From: a virus
Length of the DNA: 26,350 nucleotides
IMG/VR virus record: IMGVR_UViG_3300049846_001207
Location: 1 to 26,350 of that record
Reading direction: 5' to 3' (one strand)
Shown in pieces: positions 6,874-16,500 of this stretch. The stretch's first letter is position 1; each line of letters opens with the position of its first letter. The notes under the pieces are model-generated. The model searched no databases. It was not told the origin of the DNA and saw nothing but the letters and a program-made list of their open reading frames with translations. The position numbers and the translations under genes were made by a program.

Positions 6874-9800
6874 TTATTCAGCTTCCCACATATAAACCTT
6901 TGCGACTGCCGTTCCAGTTTCAGTCCATGCTATATCGAATCCCGTAGAAGTTACGTTTTGTATCACTCCCGTAACAAAAGAGTTAGCACCTGTTTGAATG
7001 TTCACCGCGTATGTTGTTGACGTGTTTGCGTTCTGAGTCGTTGTTATTGCTGCTGTGTTGTATGTTTGCGTTATACACCTGTTACCATTTGCTGATGTCC
7101 ATATTCCTATCGAGAACGGAGTCGGTGTTGCGGACGCGTTTGATGTGAACTGAGACATTCCGTAGATACGTATTTTCATAGGTACTCTACCTAAACCATG
7201 ATTGACGGTGTCGGTTTGTGTTGCGGTAGGTGAAGTACCTACTCCTGCGGTAGATGCTATTCTTGCATCTACCACCCCGGTGAAACTAGCAGTACCACTC
7301 GAACTAATATATAATTGCGTATTTATTGATGCTGAATTAAATCCACCTACAAAAAATTCAATTTTAGAATTAGGACCAGCTGGCGTTGCATTACCTATCA
7401 TTAATCTACTGCCCGTGGTATACAAATACCCATCTCCTGCAGTTCCAACTCCGTTACCATTATTAATATAACCGGAACCGTTCATACCTATATTAGTATA
7501 ACCACCGGTTTCAGTACCATTATTCGCAGTAATCACAAAATCTCCGGAAGCGGAATTACCAGCTGATAAATTTTTAAGATTTATCTGCGTGTAATTGTTA
7601 TGATTACTTTTAATAGTCATTATATTAAAAGAAGCATTGGCATTAGTATCTATATTAACAGTTTCCGTATTAGTTCCCGTTAATGATGCAGTATTTACTA
7701 ATAATGACCCAGTTAAAAATAAATACTTGGTGGTTTTATCAAATGTTAAATCACTACTACCACTTACAGTACCGGAGTCGTTAAATTGTATAGCTTTATT
7801 CGTACCTGCAGGAGCTGCCGTTGCAGACACACCGGTTAAACCAGATCCGTCACCTTTAAATGATCCGGTAAAGGATCCTGTGAAACTACCCGTTCCGCTA
7901 TATGCTATTGAAGATTTATCTGCCCATGATGAAGTACCAAATAATGATCCAGTAAATTGTGATCCGGAAAATATAGATGCGGTTATAGCACCGGCAAAAA
8001 GAGCCCCGTCATTAGAAATAAACGATCCGGTTATTGTTAAAGACCCGGATACAAGTACAGCAGTCGTTGAACTACCTACACCAAAAGCCGCTATTCCTGA
8101 ATCTAAACTTAAAGTATTAGTACTAGGATTAAATTTAAACGCGGAATCATGGAAAAATGTTTTTAATCCTGTAGTTATTGAATCACCTAAAATTATGGGG
8201 TAATTAGAGTTTGCAGATCCTAGACCCGTATATATAGATCCGCTATAACCGGATCCGGAAATAGGAACATTAATTTTTACCGATTCTGTATTAAATAAAG
8301 CTACATCAGATCGAACCGTTCCCGTTGTATTTCCTCCACCGACTATAAATACAGCCGATGTATTACCATGTGTATTTGATTGCCCGACTACAGTTTGGAA
8401 TGAACCACTTGCAACGGTGCCGGCCCCAGCAGAAAATGATGCAGTTCCATATGCTACGGATCCGCTACCGATAGTGTGACTCCATGGACCAATAGTCCTA
8501 GTCTTTAGTCCTTCTGCATGGGATGCTAAACCATTGGCTATAGTTTGGGATCCTTCTGCATGGCTATAATCATTCGTAGCAGATGTATTATCACCCTCCG
8601 TATGTGAATATAAACCACTAGCATTTGTATAAAACCCTTCAGCGTGTGCACCTTGATTATTGGTTTCAGAAGTATATCCTTCCGCATGCGAGTAATTTCC
8701 ATTCGCAGCAGTACCATATCCCTCCGAATGTGCACCTTGTGCTAATGCGTTGGTTCCTGTATAATGTCCTTCTGCATGAGAACTGGCTCCTAACGCACCG
8801 GTATTTAATCCTTCTGCGTGGGAATACGTCCCCTGCGCATTAGTAGTATTTCCTTCCGCATGCGAGTAATTTCCATTCGCAGCAGTACCGAATCCTTCGG
8901 CATGAGAATTTGATCCGGAAGCACTAGTACCATATCCTTCAGCATGACTATAATCACCTGTGGTGGTCGTATATTGTCCTTCAGCATGACTATACTGACC
9001 GAATGAACTAGAATATAAATGTTGCGATGCTGTATATTCAGCTATCGGATTACCATTAATACTGAATTCAGTTGATACTGATGCTGATGCTATTGTATAG
9101 TCGGTATTTAATGAAACCCCGGCGCCTTCTAATTGCCATGTTCCTCCACCTAAATCTGTTACGTTAGTTATGACATATGTTTCTGTATCTCCGGGATTCC
9201 CGGCACTGCCCGTAACGGTAACGGACATTGATGGTGGATTAGTATTATTATATCCATTATTAAAATAATCATACCATAGTGAACTAGTTACTACAACATA
9301 GTTACTACCATTGATTGTTATATTACCTTCATATAATGATCTAGAAACATATACCTCAGGTATCCCTCCTAATAAAACGCCTGTTGTGTTATTATAGCCT
9401 TCTGCGTGGGATCCATGACCAATAGCAAATGTAGTATATCCTTCCGCGTGAGCACCTATACCATATGCGTATGCAATTACACCCTCAGCATGAGATGCTG
9501 ATCCCGATGCTATTGAACTTGACCCCTCAGCATGACTATAATTTCCACTTGCAAATGTGTTAATTCCTTCAGCGTGGCTATACGATCCTAATATAGTATT
9601 TAGAATGCCAGTGTTTATACTGCCAGTAAGGAATACTTCATTAGTAGTTTTATTAAAAGTGAAATTACTACTTCCTGACGTTGAACCTGCATCGTTAAAT
9701 TGGATAGATTTATTTGGACCAGCTGGCGCAGCTGTCGCAACTATACCCGTCAACCCCGATCCATTTCCTACAAAACTACCTGAGAAAGATCCTGAAAATA

Positions 9801-10197
9801 TACCATTTCCGGAAGTTGCGTGACTTGAAGTAACTGCATATGATGCCGATGTAACGCTACCCAATAAAAACGATGCAGTTAAAGCATGGGATGCAGTGAC
9901 TGCATTATTAGCCCAAGAAGCCGTAGCAATATATGATGCCGTAGCTGAATTTTGTGAATATGATGAACTAACTGCATTTAATACATATGATGCTGATTGT
10001 GCTAAAGTAACATACGAAGCTGTATTAGCTTGAATAGCATAGCTAGCGCTATCAATTAATCCGGTAATAGATCCGGAAAAACTACCTGTAAAAGTAGAAT
10101 CCGATCCTCCAATTCGGACAACCGCACTTGAAGAAACTATTAATGAACTAGTTACTTCTAAATTATCAAAACTACCACTATTATTAAAATATATCAT
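6874..10197 (-). CDS. Long tail fibre with SHAEG repeat array
   Basis: Protein of 1107 residues. Order: a short N-terminal beta part; Ser/Ala/Thr repeats of the ASYxxTASWANNAVTAS kind (50-128); a module GSGLTGIVATAAPAGPNKSI with QFNDxG following (134-193); a 14-residue SHAEG array (206-577, about 18 units) like the YadA head/Hep_Hag repeat, interrupted at about 270-400 by a domain shared with the other long fibre; a stalk; a second copy of the QFNDxG module (771-831); and a C-terminal tip (975-1107) of different codon use. Trimeric and beta-helical by family analogy. No S74 chaperone domain is recognised. The tip is the likely receptor-binding part. The ATG is five bases from a candidate promoter motif. 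Confidence 0.88.
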   Translation of the reverse strand: MIYFNNSGSFDNLEVTSSLIVSSSAVVRIGGSDSTFTGSFSGSITGLIDSASYAIQANTASYVTLAQSASYVLNAVSSSYSQNSATASYIATASWANNAVTASHALTASFLLGSVTSASYAVTSSHATSGNGIFSGSFSGSFVGNGSGLTGIVATAAPAGPNKSIQFNDAGSTSGSSNFTFNKTTNEVFLTGSINTGILNTILGSYSHAEGINTFASGNYSHAEGSSSIASGSASHAEGVIAYAYGIGAHAEGYTTFAIGHGSHAEGYNNTTGVLLGGIPEVYVSRSLYEGNITINGSNYVVVTSSLWYDYFNNGYNNTNPPSMSVTVTGSAGNPGDTETYVITNVTDLGGGTWQLEGAGVSLNTDYTIASASVSTEFSINGNPIAEYTASQHLYSSSFGQYSHAEGQYTTTTGDYSHAEGYGTSASGSNSHAEGFGTAANGNYSHAEGNTTNAQGTYSHAEGLNTGALGASSHAEGHYTGTNALAQGAHSEGYGTAANGNYSHAEGYTSETNNQGAHAEGFYTNASGLYSHTEGDNTSATNDYSHAEGSQTIANGLASHAEGLKTRTIGPWSHTIGSGSVAYGTASFSAGAGTVASGSFQTVVGQSNTHGNTSAVFIVGGGNTTGTVRSDVALFNTESVKINVPISGSGYSGSIYTGLGSANSNYPIILGDSITTGLKTFFHDSAFKFNPSTNTLSLDSGIAAFGVGSSTTAVLVSGSLTITGSFISNDGALFAGAITASIFSGSQFTGSLFGTSSWADKSSIAYSGTGSFTGSFTGSFKGDGSGLTGVSATAAPAGTNKAIQFNDSGTVSGSSDLTFDKTTKYLFLTGSLLVNTASLTGTNTETVNIDTNANASFNIMTIKSNHNNYTQINLKNLSAGNSASGDFVITANNGTETGGYTNIGMNGSGYINNGNGVGTAGDGYLYTTGSRLMIGNATPAGPNSKIEFFVGGFNSASINTQLYISSSGTASFTGVVDARIASTAGVGTSPTATQTDTVNHGLGRVPMKIRIYGMSQFTSNASATPTPFSIGIWTSANGNRCITQTYNTAAITTTQNANTSTTYAVNIQTGANSFVTGVIQNVTSTGFDIAWTETGTAVAKVYMWEAE
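7705..7887 (-). repeat. Fibre module copy (GSGLTG...QFNDxG...FLTGS)
   Basis: Encodes residues 771-831 of the 1107-residue fibre. It is one of three close copies of a module of about 60 residues in two fibre genes (others at 9619-9798 and 16971-17153). Confidence 0.75.
8467..9582 (-). repeat. SHAEG 14-residue repeat array, first fibre
   Basis: About 18 units with consensus SHAEGxxTxAxGxx (42 bases each). The array is interrupted at about 8992-9396 by a non-repeat domain. Variants include SHTEG, AHSEG, AHAEG and a terminal SHTIG. It is coding repeat DNA in the fibre, not an array of non-coding repeats. Confidence 0.9.
9619..9798 (-). repeat. Fibre module copy (GSGLTG...QFNDxG...FLTGS)
   Basis: Encodes residues 134-193 of the 1107-residue fibre, directly N-terminal to its SHAEG array. 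The matching module in the 1271-residue fibre is N-terminal to that array too. Confidence 0.75.
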
Positions 10198-10203
10198 ATA
10201 TTA

Positions 10204-10211
10204 ATAAATAT
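10204..10211 (-). promoter_or_regulatory. Candidate promoter motif ATATTTAT
   Basis: The coding strand reads ATATTTATTAATATATG, with the octamer six bases from the ATG of the long fibre. The gap between genes is only 15 bases, so the motif occupies most of it. Confidence 0.33.
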
Positions 10212-10212
10212 C

Positions 10213-11880
10213 TTATCCATTAAATTCTCCATAACTCATAGCTTGCCAAGAGGCGGTGCCTATGAGTGCAGTATTACTATTAGAATTAATAACAAAACTA
10301 CCTGCTAATTTAGATTCATATGTCCATGTTCTAACATCTTCGCCTGTTATAGTTATTGTATAATTAGTATTAGGAAATGCAGTACTAAATGTTACTGTAG
10401 CTTTCTTAGGATTGCCGGAAAATGAACCCCCTACTACTATATTATTTTTTATTATTGACCCATTTACATAAGAAGCGGTTGCGGCATATGAAGAAGTAAC
10501 ACTATTATTAGACCACGACGCCGTAGCTATGTAAGATGCAGTAATTGCGTTATTAGACCAACTCGAAGTAGCAACATAAGAAGCCGTTTGTGCTAAAGTA
10601 ACATAAGAAGCGGTCTGTGCTAATACAACATAAGATGCCGTTACTGCATTTGTTGACCACGAGCTCGTAGCTACGTATGAAGCAGTAATAGCATTAAGTG
10701 CCCAACTACTAGTTGCTATATATGATGCCGTAATAGCATTTATTGCCCAACTCGAAGTAGACGCATATGAAGCTGATACTACCGGTGTATCCAAATATGA
10801 TGCTGTCAATGAATAAGAAGCAGTGACAGTATTATTGCTCCAGGATGAAGTACCGAATAAACTTCCGGTAATTCCTTGAGATATATTTATACTACCAGAT
10901 AATGAATAACTACCAGATAATAATTTAGAATATACCCAATACTGACTCGACGAATCAAAAATCATTAAATCACCATAAGCTACATTTGATGATGCGGATA
11001 CTTCAGATATATCATGGAAATGCAATGGGCCGATTGGTCGAACCATCATTTTGCCAGCACCGCCATTACTTGCAACAGTAACAATACCGATAAACATCTT
11101 ATCATATGGAGGTAATGGGCGAACATTAGTAATTTCACCCGCACTACTACTAACATATAATCGATCACCCGCAGTGTATTGCGCCGTTGGAAATATACTT
11201 AAATCAGTTAAAGTTCCTTGTGTAACTACAAACCCATCTTGTCCATTTAAAATAGTCTCGGATACTACTCCCAATAATAAATTGGTATTTTCATATCCAT
11301 TTTGAAAATTAATAGTAGATTGTGCCAATGAAACTGAAGGTCTGTCACCCTGGGCACCTGTGATTTTTACTACCTGTCCTTTATTTAACGCAACACCGGT
11401 ATTATTCCTAACTCTAATTACATTTTCTTGACCTATATGAACTAAACTAGCACTATTATAATATGCTAACGCATGATCTGTACCATCATAGAATAATCTA
11501 CCTTGTAATAAAGCAGGGTCAACTGATTGCGTTACAAAATCTATATATTCACGTACTTTAAATATATCTGAACTAGAAGCTGTGGCTGCATAAGAAGCGC
11601 TATTAGCATTTAATACATAACTCGATGTACTAGCATAAGACGCACTAATAGCAGTTAAAGCGTGGGATGCTGTTACTGCGTTTAGTGCCCAAGATGAGGT
11701 AGCAACATAACTTGCAGTAATAGCATTTAAGGCCCATGAGCTCGTCGCTATATAGGAAGAAGTAGCTGCATAACTAGCAGTACCAAATAAACTACCAGTA
11801 AAGAAACTCTGTGTTAAGTTCGTTCCTAAACTTCCTGATAATTGGTTAGTTCCTATAATATTTGCGTTGAATATTTTCAT
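10213..11880 (-). CDS. Tail fibre with 15-residue Ser/Thr/Ala repeats
   Basis: Protein of 555 residues. Residues 31-103 and 341-471 are arrays of about 15 residues per unit (SSWALNAITASYVAT type). Between them, residues 150-290 form a compact beta domain (NNTGVALNKGQVVKITGAQG, then GVVSETILNGQDGFVVTQGT and AGDRLYVSSSAGEI), a domain seen in many phage fibres. After the second array, residues 473-555 (IIKNNIVVGGSFSGNPKKAT to the end) form a beta-rich tip with several aromatic residues (TWTYESK, SWQAMSY), the likely contact end. The ATG overlaps the stop of the 541-residue gene as TAATG, so the two are coupled and may act in one structure. Confidence 0.85.
   Translation of the reverse strand: MKIFNANIIGTNQLSGSLGTNLTQSFFTGSLFGTASYAATSSYIATSSWALNAITASYVATSSWALNAVTASHALTAISASYASTSSYVLNANSASYAATASSSDIFKVREYIDFVTQSVDPALLQGRLFYDGTDHALAYYNSASLVHIGQENVIRVRNNTGVALNKGQVVKITGAQGDRPSVSLAQSTINFQNGYENTNLLLGVVSETILNGQDGFVVTQGTLTDLSIFPTAQYTAGDRLYVSSSAGEITNVRPLPPYDKMFIGIVTVASNGGAGKMMVRPIGPLHFHDISEVSASSNVAYGDLMIFDSSSQYWVYSKLLSGSYSLSGSINISQGITGSLFGTSSWSNNTVTASYSLTASYLDTPVVSASYASTSSWAINAITASYIATSSWALNAITASYVATSSWSTNAVTASYVVLAQTASYVTLAQTASYVATSSWSNNAITASYIATASWSNNSVTSSYAATASYVNGSIIKNNIVVGGSFSGNPKKATVTFSTAFPNTNYTITITGEDVRTWTYESKLAGSFVINSNSNTALIGTASWQAMSYGEFNG
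10468..10860 (-). repeat. 15-residue fibre repeat array (C-terminal)
   Basis: Encodes residues 341-471 of the 555-residue fibre. The unit is about 45 bases, consensus SSWxxNAITASYxAT, with a shorter nine-residue variant AQTASYVTL in the middle. Confidence 0.8.
11572..11790 (-). repeat. 15-residue fibre repeat array (N-terminal)
   Basis: Encodes residues 31-103 of the 555-residue fibre with the same ASYVATSSWALNA-type units as the later array. Confidence 0.75.
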
Positions 11881-13505
11881 TATTGGTCTTCTATAGTATT
11901 TAAACTAACATTTGAAAAAGTTGCCGTTCCTGATGCTAACTTCATAGCAACTGATAACCATTCGCCTGGCTGTAATTCGATCGGAGCCAAATCTGAAAAA
12001 GTAAGAAAACCTTGAGTAGTTTCTCCTACTGGAAGAGAAAACACTACCTGTGATTGATCTGCAAATGTTACTGATGTTGACCCCGTGTCAAACAATGTAC
12101 AAGACCATGGATCATATTGATTAAATACAGGCGTTCCTACTAAAGACCCATTTCGTATTAAGAAAAATTCACCTGCCGCGTTAGTTGATAATTTACAAGA
12201 ATACGCCATACTCAATAAATTCACAACTGATTGGTTTGCTCTATTTCCAAATCTTCTAGAATTATATATTGTAAATATTTCCGTATATAAAGTTGTACTA
12301 ACACTGCTCACAGTATTTCTATATGTAAATCTATTACCGTTTAACGATTTTTTACCTTCAACAAATCCGGAAAAGGAACCTGCCTTTGCGCTAAGATTTC
12401 CCGTTGAACCGGCTGAATAAACAGCCATTGAGAATGGAAATGACGGATTACTAAATGATGGTTTTGTTCTAGAATTAGGAAAATTAAAAGTGTGCAAATT
12501 AACAAAATCAGGATTGTTTCCGCCCTCGGGAAGTATTTCAGCTTCAACTGTTATCGGGCCGAAACCTAAATATTGTATACCCATTCTATATACATTTCCT
12601 TTATGAGGATCTAATATTGCTCCACTCGAACCACTTCCCAATAAATTATCACCATTCCATTGTGATTGTGATACGAAAACCTGCGTATCCGCAGTACCTG
12701 TAAGTAATTCAGTAAATGACCCGGTTACACCTCCCGATCCTGAAAGATTAAATGATAATGTTTTATCACCTACTGAATCGGCGATAAATAACACTGATGA
12801 CCCCGTTGGTTCTGCTTTCCATCCCGGATATATTCCTTGAGATAATTCCCAAGCCATTCTATTAGCATTATTAGCATTGGTAACAGATATACTCGATGTA
12901 ACACCGTTTAATGTTACTATAACATTTTGATTTGTTGCACTAGGGGTTGTTATAGTTAATAATTGTTGCTCTCTCACGCCATAAGATGAATGTAATATAC
13001 CAAAGTCAGTTCCTACATATCCTATATAAATCCCATCTTCTGCATGACCGACTCCTACAACCTGATAAGATGATGCAGACGGAGGGCTAAACACTGCCGT
13101 AAATTTAGGAACTACTCCCTGGCCAGGCCGGTATCTCAATCTTTTTCTACTTTGTAGATATGCTTGTGAATATATAGTAGTACCTGTTGAACATACAAAC
13201 ATACTTTCAGATGCTATTACAGTTCCTGATGATGATGAACCATATAAGACTTGCCCAGTATTGAGACCATAAACTGCGTCTGTCTGAAATATAGGCGTTA
13301 GATTTTCAGTATGCACGGCTCCAAATGGTAAACGTGGCGCATGAACTGCTACCTCTAAATGCCCTTCGCCTGTTGATGAAAACGGAGTAGTTCTTCCTGA
13401 ATCTGAGATTCCCTGCATTACGGAATATAAACTACCGCTAGAATCAACTTTAAATTCTTTAGGTTGCCCCTCAAATAAACCCCTTATTACTGAAAAAAAT
13501 GACAT
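11880..13505 (-). CDS. Beta-rich virion/fibre-associated protein
   Basis: Protein of 541 residues, predicted soluble and beta-rich. Visible blocks: RKRLRYRPGQGVVPKFTAVF (120-139); VVGVGHAEDGIYIGYVGTDF followed by GVRE; a cadherin-like VIVTLNGVTSSISV segment; HKGNVYRMGIQYLGFGPITV (about 304-323); and a C-terminal LSVAMKLASGTATFSNVSLN. I recall proteins with this YRPGQG/YLGFG pattern in large aquatic phages and some giant viruses, without a firm function; a search would be needed to confirm this. It contains none of the SHAEG or SSW repeats of its neighbours, but it lies between two fibre genes and is coupled to the 555-residue fibre by TAATG, so a fibre-network or adhesin role is likely. Confidence 0.72.
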   Translation of the reverse strand: MSFFSVIRGLFEGQPKEFKVDSSGSLYSVMQGISDSGRTTPFSSTGEGHLEVAVHAPRLPFGAVHTENLTPIFQTDAVYGLNTGQVLYGSSSSGTVIASESMFVCSTGTTIYSQAYLQSRKRLRYRPGQGVVPKFTAVFSPPSASSYQVVGVGHAEDGIYIGYVGTDFGILHSSYGVREQQLLTITTPSATNQNVIVTLNGVTSSISVTNANNANRMAWELSQGIYPGWKAEPTGSSVLFIADSVGDKTLSFNLSGSGGVTGSFTELLTGTADTQVFVSQSQWNGDNLLGSGSSGAILDPHKGNVYRMGIQYLGFGPITVEAEILPEGGNNPDFVNLHTFNFPNSRTKPSFSNPSFPFSMAVYSAGSTGNLSAKAGSFSGFVEGKKSLNGNRFTYRNTVSSVSTTLYTEIFTIYNSRRFGNRANQSVVNLLSMAYSCKLSTNAAGEFFLIRNGSLVGTPVFNQYDPWSCTLFDTGSTSVTFADQSQVVFSLPVGETTQGFLTFSDLAPIELQPGEWLSVAMKLASGTATFSNVSLNTIEDQ

Positions 13506-13514
13506 ATCTTTATA

Positions 13515-13522
13515 TATTTATA
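13515..13522 (-). promoter_or_regulatory. TATAAATA motif before the 541-residue gene
   Basis: The coding strand carries TATAAATA, the exact T4 late-promoter core, nine bases before the ATG. The short distance and the AT-rich setting make it weak evidence. This gene lacks the ATATTTAT octamer in its 21-base gap. Confidence 0.25.
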
Positions 13523-13526
13523 ATTA

Positions 13527-16500
13527 TTAAATTATTCTCCAATTTGAATTATTACTCACTACTGTTATAGAATCTCCCTGAAATACGGTCTGATATGTAG
13601 CTGTTTCGGGATTTCCATTCCCTATTTTTTGCGCACTAACAGATGCTAATTGTACACTTCCAGTGCTCGCATTTATAAGAGTAAATGATTTACCTCGATT
13701 TCCTACAGCGGTAGGTAAACTACTAGTTATATATGGATCGACTACTTCTATAATCGAGTTAGCCGTAGTTATACTATATGAAGCACTTATTATAATATAA
13801 TCAGGCAAAGCAGTAGATTCGGCATAATTTGCATATGAACTTGACCCAGCACCACCTAATGACGCTACTGCGTAACCGCTTTCCAATGTCGGAAAAGTTA
13901 TTACAGAAGAGCTAACACTAGTAAGCTGTATATTCTGAGGAATGATTTCGTTATATTCCCAATCAAATGCTTGAATAACTACAAATCTATTACCTAAATT
14001 ATGCGTAAATTCCCAAGTAGATTGACTCGTAAATGAAGCAGTAGCATTCGATCCTGAACTAACATTAATAGGAGTACCTGTTATAGTTACCGTTCCTAGA
14101 CCGTTTGCTGGTGTTAAAGAAATATTAGATCCTGCTAATAATTGTGTCACACCACCATTAGATGCATATGATGCAGTAAGTGAATATGATGCACTTACTA
14201 CATTGTTAGCCCAACTACTAGTAGCCACATACGATGCAGTTGATGCATAGCTAGAACTTACCGCATTTAATACATAGCTAGCAGTTACAGCGTTATCACT
14301 CCAAGATGAAGTACCAAATAATCTATGACTAGAACCAGTAATGTATATACTACCTGATAATTGAATCGCCGGTGTGGTATTAGCATAATCAAATATTAAT
14401 TTATTTGATCCAGTAATTACGCTTGCTGAATTAAATTGAATTGCTCCCTCAGGTCCTTGTGCACTAGGGACGGCCGATAAAGCAGACGAAGCAGTATAAT
14501 ATATTCTACCTGTAGTTGAATCATATGTAACTACATTGGGTTGTGATGTATTTGTTAGAGTAGGAAAACTTACAGTAGCATTAGCACCGGATACTATTAA
14601 TGATGAAGTAACTTGCATAATGGATGCAGATACTCGAATATCTGTTGCATTATAACCATTAACAAATATTCCGGTGTTAGAACTTTCTAATGACATATTG
14701 GTACTATCCCCGAATATTCTAAAAGGCCCAGTATATAATCCATAATTTACTGGATTTATATATCCTACCGCAGCACTGATTCTAATCCTTTGATTTTGGT
14801 TTGAATAATATTCTAGAGCAACGTTGCCGTTCGATGTCATTCGTAGTTCAGCGGCAGGCCCTTCTACATGCAAGCCTCCGGAAATAATGTGAACTAAATT
14901 AGTATCTTCATTAAATGTAAAGTTACTACTTCCTGTCAATGAACCGGAATCATTATATTGTACACTAGTCCAAGGTCCTGCTACATAACTTGACGTTCCA
15001 TAAAAATTACCATAAAAGTTACCATAAAATTGTGATCCGGTAACTAATTGATTAAACGTAATTGATTGGCTATCAAACCTAGCTAAATCACTTCTATTAT
15101 TATGATCTCCACCATTACCAATTACAAATAAGGATGATGTATTATTTTGTAAATTCCATTTACCTATCGCAATTTGCGGTACACCCGATGATGTTACTTC
15201 TGAAATTGATCCGGTTATATCACTACCAGTAGCAAAACTTCCTGATGCTATTACGCCTACGCCCCATGCCATGGATGCTGTTCCATATGCTATTGACCAA
15301 AAACCTTTGGTATTTGAACCTATACCTAAAGTTTTAGTATTAACCCCTTCAGCGTGAGAATATTGTCCTGATGCAGAACTAATTGCTCCTTCTGTGTGAG
15401 CACCGTAACCTATATTATATGTAGATAAACCTTCTGCATGAGCTGCAAATGCTAAAACTTTAGATCCATTACCCTCAGCATGAGATGCCATTCCAGAAGC
15501 ACTAGTAAACCAACCTTCAGCGTGGGCATATACTCCATGTGTGGGAAACCCTCCTGTTGCTCCTACCCAGTTATTAGCACCTTCAACGTGAGCGCCTTCA
15601 CTTTGAACTACATTGTTCATTCCTTCAGCGTGAGCTCTTCTACCATCAGTCCTAATAGTATTTCCACTTCCTTCTGCGTGAGCTGTATGTGAATTAATAT
15701 CAATTGAGTTTCCACCACCTTCGACATGGCTAGTACTAGAATACGCATAGTTGGCCACTCCTTCTGCGTGAGAATAGTCTCCCGCAGCAATAGTGCCATA
15801 ACCCTCAGCATGCGAATATGAACCACTGGCAATGGTAGTCGTACCTTCTGCATGGGAATAACTTCCCTTCGAAACGGTTTGGTATCCTTCTGCATGGGAG
15901 TGAGATCCGGATGCAATGGTAAAGTAACCTTCTGCATGAGATGACTCTCCTTTGGTTATTGATCCTTCACCTTCCACATGGGAATATGATCCAGTAGCTC
16001 GTGTATTAAATCCCTCAGCGTGAGATGCTGAACCAGAAGCTATAGATCCGGATCCTTCTGCGTGTGTAGCTACTCCTTTGGTTAATGTATTATCGCCTTC
16101 CGTATGCGATGCTGTTCCTGACGCAAATGTAAAATACCCTTCCGCGTGAGAATATAGTCCGGCGGTGTATGATAGCCCGCCTTCGGCATGAGAATACTGC
16201 CCGGTATTATTTATCGGTTGTATTGATCTACTTTCAGGAACATCCACTTGTGCCGATGCGTAATATCCAGTTGCAACTGTTCCCGGTTCTGGATATGCAA
16301 CGGTGAAACTGTTCGTAGTAAACCCGGTAGAATTTATTAAATAATAATATCCAGATCCTAAGGTATCGTCAAATACATCTTCAATAACATAATATTCTGA
16401 TGGATCAGTACTACCAGTTACGGTAACTGCCAAACCGGCATTATAGCCATTATAAAATGCAGTATACCAAGCCGAACTAGTAGTACCTACTACATACGCA

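Noticed and set aside
7637-8203. Open 188-residue frame on the plus strand opposite the long fibre
   Set aside because: Antisense shadow of Ser/Gly/Thr-rich repeats, with low-complexity Pro/Val/Asp composition and no recognisable domain.
8538-8987. Short minus-strand frames rich in Met/Arg/Leu/Ile within the SHAEG arrays (also near 15617-15937)
   Set aside because: They are frame-shifted readings of the SHAEG codons and show the same periodicity, so they are not independent genes.
8467-9582. Regularly spaced repeats resembling a CRISPR array (also 15303-16679)
   Set aside because: The period is 42 bases in frame with a translated SHAEG protein repeat. Repeat copies vary at synonymous positions and there are no unique spacers.
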